Made by a program: the position numbers and the translations under genes. Below the pieces are notes generated by a model. The model ran no database searches. It worked only from the letters and a program-made list of their open reading frames with translations, and was not told the origin of the DNA. A DNA stretch of 52,087 bases from JAGNXB01 sp964471595 (lineage in GTDB: Bacteria; Bacteroidota; Bacteroidia; Chitinophagales; Saprospiraceae), in NCBI GenBank assembly GCA_964471595.1, contig CAYYGN010000022.1:1-52087 (forward strand). Direction: 5' to 3'. Positions 1 through 7,664 of the stretch are shown piece after piece; position 1 is the first letter of the stretch, and each line of letters starts with the position of its first letter.

Positions 1-203
1 CTCTTTTTATTTTGCGAAGGGATAGCCAAACGGCTTTGCCGAAAATTGCACTGTCGGTCGGGTTTTGTCTGTCGGTTGATGGTTGCACGGTCGTTGGTTA
101 GGGTTGCTGATAACATAGTGTATCCGCTACTCAAATATCGGATATATCTATTACATCTGAAGTAAAACTACTGTTACACTAAGTATTTGGGGTGTATCCG
201 CTA
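1..203. other. Gene-free DNA beside integrase remnant
   Basis: I see no gene here. The stretch lies directly downstream (minus-strand sense) of the integrase remnant and is AT-rich at its right end. It contains a 12-bp direct repeat at 118-129 and 192-203, the second copy touching the stop codon of the integrase fragment. It is probably the outer end or recombination-site region of the old mobile element, but I cannot identify an attachment site. Confidence 0.4.
118..203. repeat. 12-bp direct repeat pair next to integrase end
   Basis: GTGTATCCGCTA occurs at 118-129 and again at 192-203, a spacing of 74 bp. The second copy ends one base before the integrase stop codon. Short direct repeats beside a tyrosine integrase gene can be arm-type or accessory recombinase sites; that role is inference only. 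Confidence 0.45.
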
Positions 204-360
204 TTACAGAATAAAGCTATCTAGAGGAGAAGGGGGCTTCCTGGTGCGGGCTATATGCGTATAGATCTCTGTGGTGGTAATACTCTTGTGGCCCAGAAGA
301 TCCTGGATATATCGTATGTCAGCACCTGCTTCGAGTAGGTGGGTGGCATAGCTGTGGCAT
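204..360 (-). pseudogene. Tyrosine recombinase/integrase, 3' remnant
   Basis: About 50 residues match the C-terminal end of phage-integrase (XerC/D-like) proteins. HSYATHLLEAG carries the second conserved His of the active-site box. LLGHKSITTTEIYTH follows, containing the conserved LGH and the catalytic Tyr. Upstream of the HSYATH box the frame no longer resembles an integrase: the Arg preceding the box is replaced by Pro-Cys, and the N-terminal two thirds of the protein are absent. It therefore cannot be a working recombinase. It marks the right edge of a decayed mobile element that continues off the left of the window or has been deleted. Confidence 0.8.
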
Positions 361-404
361 GGCCAGTGTCCGTTCAAGTATTTGATGTCATCTCCGTTGG
401 TCAT

Positions 405-1003
405 CGGGCCCTTTGGTCAAGTGTTTGTTTATCAGTATGTTGCAGTTTAGAGTTCTTTTCTACAGGATCCAGCTTCGCCGATCGTGAGTACCAGGTACTC
501 CTGCCGCGAGACTCCGGAAAAACTTACCTCAGGAAGTCTCGGGGACAAAGTTAAGACATTCATTTCATTTCCTGCCGTCCCGCCCGGAAAAAAAATTTCT
601 CCGGGCCAGCCGGAAGTTCCGAAGGTAGCATCATACCTCCTTCCCACACTCACCCCTTTCCCTTTCCTCCTGCCGTTTGAAGATCAGATCCTCCCCTCCC
701 TCAACGAAGCCCGGCGCGCCGGCGAATATCCAATCCCGCCCGGTACCTACCCTGGGGTTTGGCATCTCAAAGGTCGCCTACGCCATGACCAGGCTGTCAC
801 GGCGACCCGTATGGTCCTTGTTGCGAGGGCCTGGCCTGCGGGATGGTACACATTTACCCGGCAAACTCCCGAGGGCAGGGTCTATACCTGACATTCCACA
901 TACAGGGATGCAGACTGACAGGTGGACGGTCCAAGCGAGGTTTTTATCGTTGAAGGTCGAGATTTTTGTGTAAATTTGAAGTTGGACTTAAGATTTGCAT
1001 GAA
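405..1003. other. Intergenic region with decayed sequence
   Basis: No convincing gene in about 600 bp. Open frames on both strands exist but have no recognisable product. Two hairpin-capable stretches are visible: a 7-bp stem GCCCGGA/TCCGGGC at 582-606, and GAGACT/AGTCTC arms between about 508 and 540. A short relic of the helicase gene start lies at 676-725 and is listed separately. Confidence 0.5.
676..725 (+). repeat. Short relic of the uvrD-like gene 5' end
   Basis: About 50 bp around 676-725 resemble 2400-2449 in the downstream helicase gene. In the same frame it reads FE-ILPSLNEA-RA, as the helicase does at residues 12-25. Similarity stops abruptly on the right, before the Walker A region. 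Over the core (ATCCTCCCCTCCCTCAACGA) the match is exact. This looks like an old partial duplication of the helicase start, with the DUF4143 ATPase gene now between the two copies. Confidence 0.5.
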
Positions 1004-2185
1004 ATGATTCCGCGTTCGTTATCCGGGGAGCTCAAAGACTATCTGGCGTTTTACCCGGCCGTCGGCTTGATCGGAGCCCGTCAAACGGGCAAGACGACAC
1101 TGGCTTTGGCCCTTGCGCAGGATTTGGGTGGCAAAATCCGGTATTTCGACCTTGAACGACTGGAGCATTATCAAAAACTGAAAGCCGATGCGAGATTTTT
1201 CCTGGAACAATACCAGGAGGAGCTGGTGATTATCGATGAAGTGCAACGCATGCCCGGACTATTTGCCGAACTGCGCAGTCTGATCGACCGGCATCGGGTT
1301 CCCGGCCGGTTTTTGCTTCTTGGGAGTGCCTCGCCCTTACTCATGCAGCATACAGCCGACTCCCTTGCGGGAAGGATAGGTTATCTGACCCTGTTCCCTT
1401 TGAGCTACCGGGAAATGGATCTGGATTCTTCCAGGCTTTTGACTCACTGGTGGCGTGGAGGCTTTCCTGATGCATGGATGGCCCCAACGGATCCGTTGAG
1501 TGTACAGTGGCGGGAGGACTTCATCCGCACCTACGTGGAACGCGACCTGCAAACACTAGGGCTAACCACGGATCCCGTACGGTTCAGGACGTTTCTGCAA
1601 ATGTTGGCGGCTGTACATGGCCAACTCTGGAATGCCGAAAGCCTTGGCCGGTCCATTGGTGTCAGTGGCAATACCATCCGGAATTATCTCGGCTTTCTGG
1701 AACGTTCCTTTTTTATTACCATCCTGCATCCTTTTTACAAGAATATCGGCAAACGCCTGGTGAAATCTCCCAAGATCTATGTACAGGATACCGGACTGTT
1801 GCACATCCTGCTCGGCATCCGAAACCAGGAAGCCCTCTTGCTTCATCCGCATGCCGGTGCTTCCTGGGAGGGCTATGTGATCATGGAGATCCTGCGTCAA
1901 TTACCCAAAGGACTTCAAGCGCATTTTTTCAGGACAGCCGATGGCACGGAATGTGACCTGCTGCTTACCCGTGGGTTGGAACCGGTGGTTTGTCTGGAGA
2001 TCAGGCTGGGGCAGGTACCCAGACCCACCAAGGGGTTTTATAAGTCGATCGAGCTTATGGGCACAAAACACAACTATTTGATAACCTGGAGTGGCGACAC
2101 GTATGCGATCGGGAACAATGTGATGGTAACCGCTTTTGACACTTTTGTAAAATCCCTGAGGGACATGAGTATGCATTGGTCATGA
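1004..2185 (+). CDS. ATP-binding protein, AAA (AAA_14) + DUF4143
   Basis: Protein of 393 residues from the ATG at 1004; a TTG nine bases upstream is an alternative. The N-terminal AAA domain has Walker A GARQTGKTT (about 24-32), Walker B LVIIDEVQ (about 75-82) and the sensor-like LLLGSASP. The C-terminal half is the DUF4143 region, a PD-(D/E)XK-like fold, ending in the typical ECDLLL and CLEI segments. Members of this family are widespread, often mobile, single-gene ATPases of unclear role, and some are linked to toxin-antitoxin or defence contexts. It stands alone between a relic of the helicase start and the real helicase gene, so it may be a late arrival. It appears intact. Confidence 0.85.
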   Translation: MIPRSLSGELKDYLAFYPAVGLIGARQTGKTTLALALAQDLGGKIRYFDLERLEHYQKLKADARFFLEQYQEELVIIDEVQRMPGLFAELRSLIDRHRVPGRFLLLGSASPLLMQHTADSLAGRIGYLTLFPLSYREMDLDSSRLLTHWWRGGFPDAWMAPTDPLSVQWREDFIRTYVERDLQTLGLTTDPVRFRTFLQMLAAVHGQLWNAESLGRSIGVSGNTIRNYLGFLERSFFITILHPFYKNIGKRLVKSPKIYVQDTGLLHILLGIRNQEALLLHPHAGASWEGYVIMEILRQLPKGLQAHFFRTADGTECDLLLTRGLEPVVCLEIRLGQVPRPTKGFYKSIELMGTKHNYLITWSGDTYAIGNNVMVTAFDTFVKSLRDMSMHWS

Positions 2186-2367
2186 ATGAATGATATCTGA
2201 TGTTCCTCCAGCATCCCATGACGTTTCGTCCGGCGGAACGCTGCACGATCCCCGCCGACTTTTTCTCAAACCATTTGATCCGGGAATTCACCCCTGGCGG
2301 GATATTTCGTGCTGTGTCGTCACCCCTCTCCGGTATCCGTTATCTTTGAATTGCCCACCCGCCTGCC
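2186..2367 (+). promoter_or_regulatory. uvrD-like gene upstream region with TAnnTTTG box
   Basis: No gene in this 182-bp gap. TATCTTTG at 2341-2348 matches the Bacteroidota -7 consensus TAnnTTTG and lies 20 bp before the helicase ATG at 2368. A convincing -33 TTG at the usual distance is not evident. Confidence 0.5.
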
Positions 2368-5300
2368 ATGACGCACATCTCTTCCCACCATTTGCGCGTG
2401 TTCGAGAACACGATCCTCCCCTCCCTCAACGAGGCCCAGCGCGCCGCCGTAGACCTCATTGAAGGCCCCGTCATGGTCATCGCCGGTCCCGGCACCGGCA
2501 AAACCCAACTCCTCGCCGCCCGCATCGGCAACATCCTCCGCCTCACCGACACCGACCCCCGCGAAATCCTCTGCCTCACTTATACCGAGGCAGGCACGGT
2601 CGCCATGCGCAAACGCCTCATCGAATTCCTGGGTCCCGAAGGCCACCGCGTGCCCGTACACACCTTCCACGGGTTTTGCAATCTCGTCATTCAGGAAAAT
2701 CCCGCTGTCTTCGGCGGTTACCGTGACCTGCAGCCCGTGACCGATCTGGAACAACGCCGCCTGCTCAAAGTCCTCGTCAACGAACTGGATCCCGCCCACC
2801 CCCTGCGCCGCCTTCGGGGCGATTATTACGCCCACGTCCCGCGTCTGGCCACCTTGTTCGACCTCATGAAACGCGAAGGCATTACCCCGGAGATCTTGCA
2901 CGAGGCCATCGACCGGTACCTGTCCGGACTGCCGTCCCGCGAGGGGTTTTTCTACAAACGCAAATTCAAGGAGTACCAGCCCGGCGACCCCAAACAGGGA
3001 GAAATCGACAAGGAGACCGCCCGCATGGAAGAGACCCGCGCCGCCGCCTCCCTCCTGCCGCGTTGGCAGGAGATCCTGACGGGCGCCGGACGTTACGATT
3101 TCAGCGACATGCTGCGATGGGTGCGCGATGCCTTCGCCGCCGAAACCGACCTGCTGCGCGTGTACCAGGAACGATTCCTCTATATCCTCGTGGACGAATA
3201 CCAGGATACCTCCGGCCTTCAAAACCAGCTCCTCTACCAGATGGCCGACTTCTGGGATGAACCCAATCTTTTTGTCGTCGGCGATGACGATCAGGCTATC
3301 TATCGCTTCCAGGGGGCGAGCATGAGCAATATCCTGGGCTTTCAGGAGCGGTTCCGGCCCTCCGCCGTCATGCTCACCGACAATTACCGCTCCAGCCAGC
3401 GCCTGCTCGATGCTGCCGATGCGCTGATCGGCCACAACACCGAGCGCCTTAATACCGCCCTCGGCCTGGACAAGCGGCTCACCGCCCGGCAGAGCGCCGT
3501 CCCCCAACCCGGCGTACCACCCCGTCTGCTGGAATTTCACAGCAGCACCGGCGAAGAGGCCTGGATCGCACGCCGCATCCACACCCTTCTCGACAGCGGC
3601 ACACCGCCTTCCGGCATCGCCGTGCTCTACCGCAACCACCGCCATGCCGACAACCTCATCCGGCTTTGCCGCCAAAAGGGCATCGCCGTGATCCAGCAGC
3701 GGCAGGAAGACATCCTCCGCGACCCCTTCGTACTGGGGCTGCTCGAGGTCCTGCATTACCTGGCCGGAGAACTCCGTCAGCCTTTCGGCGAGGAGGCGCG
3801 GCTGGTCCGCATCCTGCATTACCGCTATTTCGGCATTCGGCCCCTGGATATGGCCCGGCTCCTGCGCTACGGACAAACCCGCAACCGGCCGGAAGAGGCC
3901 GCAGGGCGTCCCCTGCGATGGCGGGAAATGCTTCAGGATGACAACGCCCTGAGGGAGGCCGGTCTCGAAGACCCGCGCAAGGTCAAACGGGTGGGCGAAG
4001 ACCTGGAATACTGGCTCGCCCACGCGCCGGAATGGACCATCCAGACCCTTTTCGAGCATGTGATCACCCGGGGCGGGGTCCTGAAGGCCATCCTGGACGA
4101 CCCCCGCAAACGGCGCCTGCTCGAATTGGTCACCACGCTATTCGATTTCATCAAATCCGAATGTGCCGCCGACCCCGCTCTGGGACTGGAGGAGTTGCTG
4201 GCGCGCCTGGAAGAAATGATCGAGGGGAAAATCGCCCTGCCCTATGTCCATTATATCGGCGAGCCCGAGGGGGTCGTGTTCAGTACGGTCCACAGTGCCA
4301 AAGGGCTGGAATGGCACCACGTCTTTCTCATGGCCTGCTCGGCCCGCAACTGGTCGGGAAAATCCAACGGCAAGGCCTTCAAACTGCCCGATACGCTGAC
4401 CAGGAGTGACGCCGCCAGCGAGGAGCAGGTGGAGGAAGAAGAACGGCGCCTCTTTTTTGTGGCCATGACCCGTGCCCGGGAATCCCTGACCATCAGTTAT
4501 GCCAAAGACCAGAAAAACGCCAACAGCCGGAGGACCGCCACTGAGGATCTGGCCGCCCGTTTTGTCAACGAACTGAGAGATAGCGCCGGCCTTCCGCTGG
4601 AATCGGCCGAACCGGCCCCTGCCGAGCGGGAAGAGGCGCTGGAAGCCCTTTTGCATCCCCTCGATGAAAATCCCTCCCTGCTCGAAGAAGCCTGGCTGAA
4701 GCAGCAGGTGTCACAGATGTCGCTCAGCGTCACCGCCCTCAACAAATACCTTTCCTGCCCCCGCGCTTTTTACTATGAAAACATCCTGCGGGTGCCTGCC
4801 GCCCGCAATCGCTACATGGGCTACGGCAGTGCGGTGCACGCCACCCTCGAGACCCTCTTCCGGTCCAATCCGCGTCTGGAAGGGGATCCTGCCCGGCAGG
4901 CCGTTGAAATTTTTACGGTAGCCCTCCAACGCTATCGATCGCATTTCACCGATCAGGAGTACATCAATACCCTGGAACACGGACGGCAGACCCTCCCGGT
5001 CTATGTCGGCGAGATGCTGCCCCGCTGGCAGTCGGCGCAGAAAGTGGAACTCGAAGTGGCCATCCGCGATGTGGAATGGCAGGGCTACCCGATCAACGGA
5101 AAGCTGGACAAGATCGAGCACTACCCGGGCGGGATCATGGTGGTGGATTACAAAACCGGCAACGCTGTCAACGGAAAGAAAAAACTTCGCCGGCCGGGCA
5201 GTGACGACTGGCGGACCGATCCGGGTGGGGATTACTGGCGGCAACTGGTCTTCTATGATTTGTTGCTGAGGGCCGACCGTCGTCAGCAGAGCCCGCTGCT

Positions 5301-5556
5301 GGCCGGTGTGATGGAATTCGTCGAACCCGGTGACAAAGGGCAGATCGAAAGGGAAGAGCTGGAGATCACCGAAGAAGACCGGTCTGTGGTGACAGAGCAG
5401 ATCGCCTGGGCCATGGAGGGTATCCGCGCCCTGCGGTTTGACGAAGGGTGCCACGAGGATACCTGTATCTGGTGCCAATTGGTGGACCACCATATTCTCC
5501 CTGACAGCCTTTCGCCGGGACCTGAAGCGGATGATACGGACGAGGAAGACTGGTAA
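2368..5556 (+). CDS. UvrD/PcrA-type helicase with RecB-like nuclease
   Basis: Protein of 1062 residues. The superfamily 1A helicase core has Walker A AGPGTGKT (39-46), Walker B LVDEYQDT (about 273-280), GDDDQAIYRF, and a late motif STVHSAKGLEWHHVFL; VAMTRARESL closes the core. After about residue 780 a PD-(D/E)XK domain follows, with GKLDKIE and VVDYKTG holding the catalytic Asp and Lys. A Cys in SCPRAFYYE (about 796) plus a terminal C-x4-C-x2-C (about 1028-1037) fits the 4Fe-4S clasp known from AddB, Dna2 and Cas4-type nucleases. A role in double-strand-break or stalled-fork processing is inferred. It is a single-chain helicase-nuclease, unlike the two-subunit AddAB; no partner gene is adjacent. 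Confidence 0.88.
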   Translation: MTHISSHHLRVFENTILPSLNEAQRAAVDLIEGPVMVIAGPGTGKTQLLAARIGNILRLTDTDPREILCLTYTEAGTVAMRKRLIEFLGPEGHRVPVHTFHGFCNLVIQENPAVFGGYRDLQPVTDLEQRRLLKVLVNELDPAHPLRRLRGDYYAHVPRLATLFDLMKREGITPEILHEAIDRYLSGLPSREGFFYKRKFKEYQPGDPKQGEIDKETARMEETRAAASLLPRWQEILTGAGRYDFSDMLRWVRDAFAAETDLLRVYQERFLYILVDEYQDTSGLQNQLLYQMADFWDEPNLFVVGDDDQAIYRFQGASMSNILGFQERFRPSAVMLTDNYRSSQRLLDAADALIGHNTERLNTALGLDKRLTARQSAVPQPGVPPRLLEFHSSTGEEAWIARRIHTLLDSGTPPSGIAVLYRNHRHADNLIRLCRQKGIAVIQQRQEDILRDPFVLGLLEVLHYLAGELRQPFGEEARLVRILHYRYFGIRPLDMARLLRYGQTRNRPEEAAGRPLRWREMLQDDNALREAGLEDPRKVKRVGEDLEYWLAHAPEWTIQTLFEHVITRGGVLKAILDDPRKRRLLELVTTLFDFIKSECAADPALGLEELLARLEEMIEGKIALPYVHYIGEPEGVVFSTVHSAKGLEWHHVFLMACSARNWSGKSNGKAFKLPDTLTRSDAASEEQVEEEERRLFFVAMTRARESLTISYAKDQKNANSRRTATEDLAARFVNELRDSAGLPLESAEPAPAEREEALEALLHPLDENPSLLEEAWLKQQVSQMSLSVTALNKYLSCPRAFYYENILRVPAARNRYMGYGSAVHATLETLFRSNPRLEGDPARQAVEIFTVALQRYRSHFTDQEYINTLEHGRQTLPVYVGEMLPRWQSAQKVELEVAIRDVEWQGYPINGKLDKIEHYPGGIMVVDYKTGNAVNGKKKLRRPGSDDWRTDPGGDYWRQLVFYDLLLRADRRQQSPLLAGVMEFVEPGDKGQIEREELEITEEDRSVVTEQIAWAMEGIRALRFDEGCHEDTCIWCQLVDHHILPDSLSPGPEADDTDEEDW

Positions 5557-5583
5557 AGCGACAATGCGGGTGCCAGCACGGAA

Positions 5584-6453
5584 TCATCCTTCCACATAGG
5601 GCCAATCGGCAATTGCCAGGGCTTTGGATTGGCCTTCCTGCACCGATGGGTGGGTCAGCACCGAAGCCACATCCACCTCCGGAATCAAATCCTCCGCCAA
5701 TCCTATACGGACGAAAATGAAATTGAAACCGAGTTCGTTGGCGCCGACAAGCCGGTATCCTTTACGCCGTGCCAAATGCACCATGGCTGCTGGCGAAGCC
5801 CCATGGTACAAGGGATGCCGCAGGGGCGAAACGGCATCGGCGTCATAGGGCACTACAATGTTGCGCAGGCCGAATTCGACATGGGTTTCAATGATGACCA
5901 CCTGCGGGTTGATCACGGAAAGCGCTTCCCACACCCAGTAATCGTGACCGTCAATGTCAATGGAAAGGAGCCCGATCTCTCCGGAAAATCCGGCTTCCCC
6001 GATCAACGGGTTGACGTTGTCGGGCGTGACACGGGCATGGACAAAACGCGGCGGAAAATGCCAGGGGTGGGGGGTCTTGCGGTAAAATGCCTTGCCCCTT
6101 CGCACGCTTTCGGCATTGGCATCAAGAAATAGGCCGTCCCATCCGAAATGGAAGTATAAGTTGGCCGCATTGCTGTTAATCCCGTCATCAGCCCCGATTT
6201 CCACAAAGGTTTTCCGGGTCATGCCGATGAGGGCAAACAGGTAGAGCAATTTTCCGTCTTCTTCAAACTGGGAGAACACGCGGAAGCCGGTATGGGCCAC
6301 TCCCGGCACTCTCCCTTCAAGTGCCATCCGCTGATAATCATGAAACAACTGGCGTTGGGTGATACCCACGGACGGATGCAGGCGGTGCCTTACCCGCCAG
6401 GACATCAAATGGCGTTTGAGAAAAAGGCGAAGGGGTCGGAGCAATTGGGTCAT
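5584..6453 (-). CDS. FkbM-like SAM-dependent methyltransferase
   Basis: Protein of 289 residues. FVEIGADDGINSNAANL is a glycine-rich SAM-binding motif I, followed by the acidic GLFLDANAESV, then LLSIDIDGHDYWVWEAL and VVIIETH, as in FkbM-type methyltransferases. Proteins of this type usually O-methylate sugars or other small or polymeric glycans; the substrate here is unknown. The first 60 residues are basic and aromatic with no clear signal peptide. It starts 10 bp after the stop of the minus-strand gene at 6463-7044, so the two are probably co-transcribed. Confidence 0.7.
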   Translation of the reverse strand: MTQLLRPLRLFLKRHLMSWRVRHRLHPSVGITQRQLFHDYQRMALEGRVPGVAHTGFRVFSQFEEDGKLLYLFALIGMTRKTFVEIGADDGINSNAANLYFHFGWDGLFLDANAESVRRGKAFYRKTPHPWHFPPRFVHARVTPDNVNPLIGEAGFSGEIGLLSIDIDGHDYWVWEALSVINPQVVIIETHVEFGLRNIVVPYDADAVSPLRHPLYHGASPAAMVHLARRKGYRLVGANELGFNFIFVRIGLAEDLIPEVDVASVLTHPSVQEGQSKALAIADWPYVEG

Positions 6454-6462
6454 GGAGCGACA

Positions 6463-7044
6463 TTAATCCAGAAGGCCTACTTCGGCAGCGAGCTTTTCAC
6501 GCACGGCATGGAAGAAGACCTCGGGTCTCCTCGACCGCCAGATGACGGCATTGTAAGCGGGGCCATAGTGCACATACCGGTACAGTTTGGTGGCCTCCAT
6601 CTCTTCCCAGACATGTTTTTCGGTATTCACCATACAGATCCATCCCCCCTCGTCGCGGATGTCCTCCCACCATTCTTCATAATAGGAGTCGTCATCGCCG
6701 TGGAAATTGTACACGTTTTCGCCGATGAGGATAAACCGGCAAATGCCCCGTTGGATGAGCCGGTCCACCAGTTGACGTTTCAAAGCTTCAATGTCGTTGT
6801 ACAGGCAGTCATTCCACTCGCCGATGAATTCCAGAATGGCATATCCCTCGTCGTAATCGACAAACAGGATTTTGGTGTAGAGGGTCGTCGAACCAAAAGA
6901 ATCCCATTGGGGATGGATGAAGTAGTTGTAGACTTTTTGGGTAAAAAAGAATTCATCGTACTGCCGGCGAAAAAACGGCGAGTGCTTGTCTTCGGAGGCC
7001 ACGTATAGGTCGCGCCAGTGGAAATGAGGCTCGATGTCGTGCAT
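6463..7044 (-). CDS. Conserved-looking protein of unknown function
   Basis: Protein of 193 residues from the ATG at 7044; an in-frame ATG at 7077 would add 11 residues, and anything longer runs into the divergent kinase gene. It is acidic and very rich in Tyr and Trp (QWDSFGSTTLYTK, DDDSYYEEWWEDI), with no signal peptide or membrane segment. The middle part (KRQLVDRLIQRGICRFILIGENVYNF) looks like an alpha/beta fold. I do not recognise a family. It is the first gene of a pair with the FkbM-like methyltransferase and diverges from the NadR-like gene. Confidence 0.6.
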   Translation of the reverse strand: MHDIEPHFHWRDLYVASEDKHSPFFRRQYDEFFFTQKVYNYFIHPQWDSFGSTTLYTKILFVDYDEGYAILEFIGEWNDCLYNDIEALKRQLVDRLIQRGICRFILIGENVYNFHGDDDSYYEEWWEDIRDEGGWICMVNTEKHVWEEMEATKLYRYVHYGPAYNAVIWRSRRPEVFFHAVREKLAAEVGLLD

Positions 7045-7106
7045 GCAGGACAAATATCGGGGTAAGATGCCATTCATGCACGGAAAAGGCCTGCGTATCT
7101 TGGGGC

Positions 7107-7664
7107 GTGACCCATTCCGAATATCCGCTGATCGTAGTAACGGGGCCCGAATCCTCCGGCAAAACGACGTTGGCCGAAGCGCTGTCCACGCATACCGGAT
7201 GGCCTTTGGTAGCGGAATGGGCCCGGCAACGGTTGGCCGAAAATCCTGTTTACGGGGAGGCCGATGTCTGCCGGATGGCACTGGGTCAGTTCCGTGCCCA
7301 GGAGACGATGCGCCGCTCCTTTTCGGGCCCGGTCCTGGCCGATACCGATCTTTTGACCTACCGCATCTGGCTGGAGGCTCGATTTGGCACGTGTCCAACC
7401 TGGTTGACCATGATGCACCGGCGCCATGGCGGCGCCCTTTATCTGTTGTGCCGGCCCGACATGCCCTGGGAGCCCGACCCGTTAAGAGAAAACCCCCGGG
7501 ACCGGGACCGGTTGTGGGAGGCCCATCTCCGGATCCTCGAAGGAGAGGGATGGCCTTACCGGATCTTGTCAGGAGGCCCGGCGCACCGGATGTCCGAGGC
7601 CCTGGGGGTCCTGCATGAGGCGGGGTGGCTAAAGTCGCTCCCGGCGGCGCGGGCCGGTCAGTAA
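7107..7664 (+). CDS. NadR-like P-loop kinase/ATPase (AAA_28)
   Basis: Protein of 185 residues starting at a GTG (7107), with a TATCTTGG box just upstream. Walker A is TGPESSGKTTLAEAL. Later come ADTDLLTYRIW and PDMPWEPDPLRENP, the pattern seen in the ribosylnicotinamide kinase half of NadR, where a PW-DGLR segment binds the nucleoside. The adenylyltransferase half of NadR is absent, so it would be a stand-alone kinase, plausibly phosphorylating nicotinamide riboside or a related substrate. It overlaps the convergent aminopeptidase gene by 7 bp. Confidence 0.65.
   Translation: MTHSEYPLIVVTGPESSGKTTLAEALSTHTGWPLVAEWARQRLAENPVYGEADVCRMALGQFRAQETMRRSFSGPVLADTDLLTYRIWLEARFGTCPTWLTMMHRRHGGALYLLCRPDMPWEPDPLRENPRDRDRLWEAHLRILEGEGWPYRILSGGPAHRMSEALGVLHEAGWLKSLPAARAGQ

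Noticed and set aside
582..606. Hairpin GCCCGGA/TCCGGGC as an integron attC site
   Set aside because: No GTTRRRY/RYYYAAC core pair flanks it, so an attC assignment is not supported.
484..891. 135-residue plus-strand open frame before the DUF4143 gene
   Set aside because: Low-complexity, no start signal; only a short part resembles the helicase start. Treated as decayed DNA.
2320..4059. 579-residue minus-strand open frame opposite the helicase gene
   Set aside because: It mirrors the high-GC codon pattern of the real gene, has no recognisable domain, and the plus strand carries all helicase motifs.
6463..7398. Long form (311 residues) of the unknown minus-strand protein
   Set aside because: The first 100 residues overlap the divergent NadR-like gene and are Arg/Pro-rich; the ATG at 7044 gives a sensible protein.
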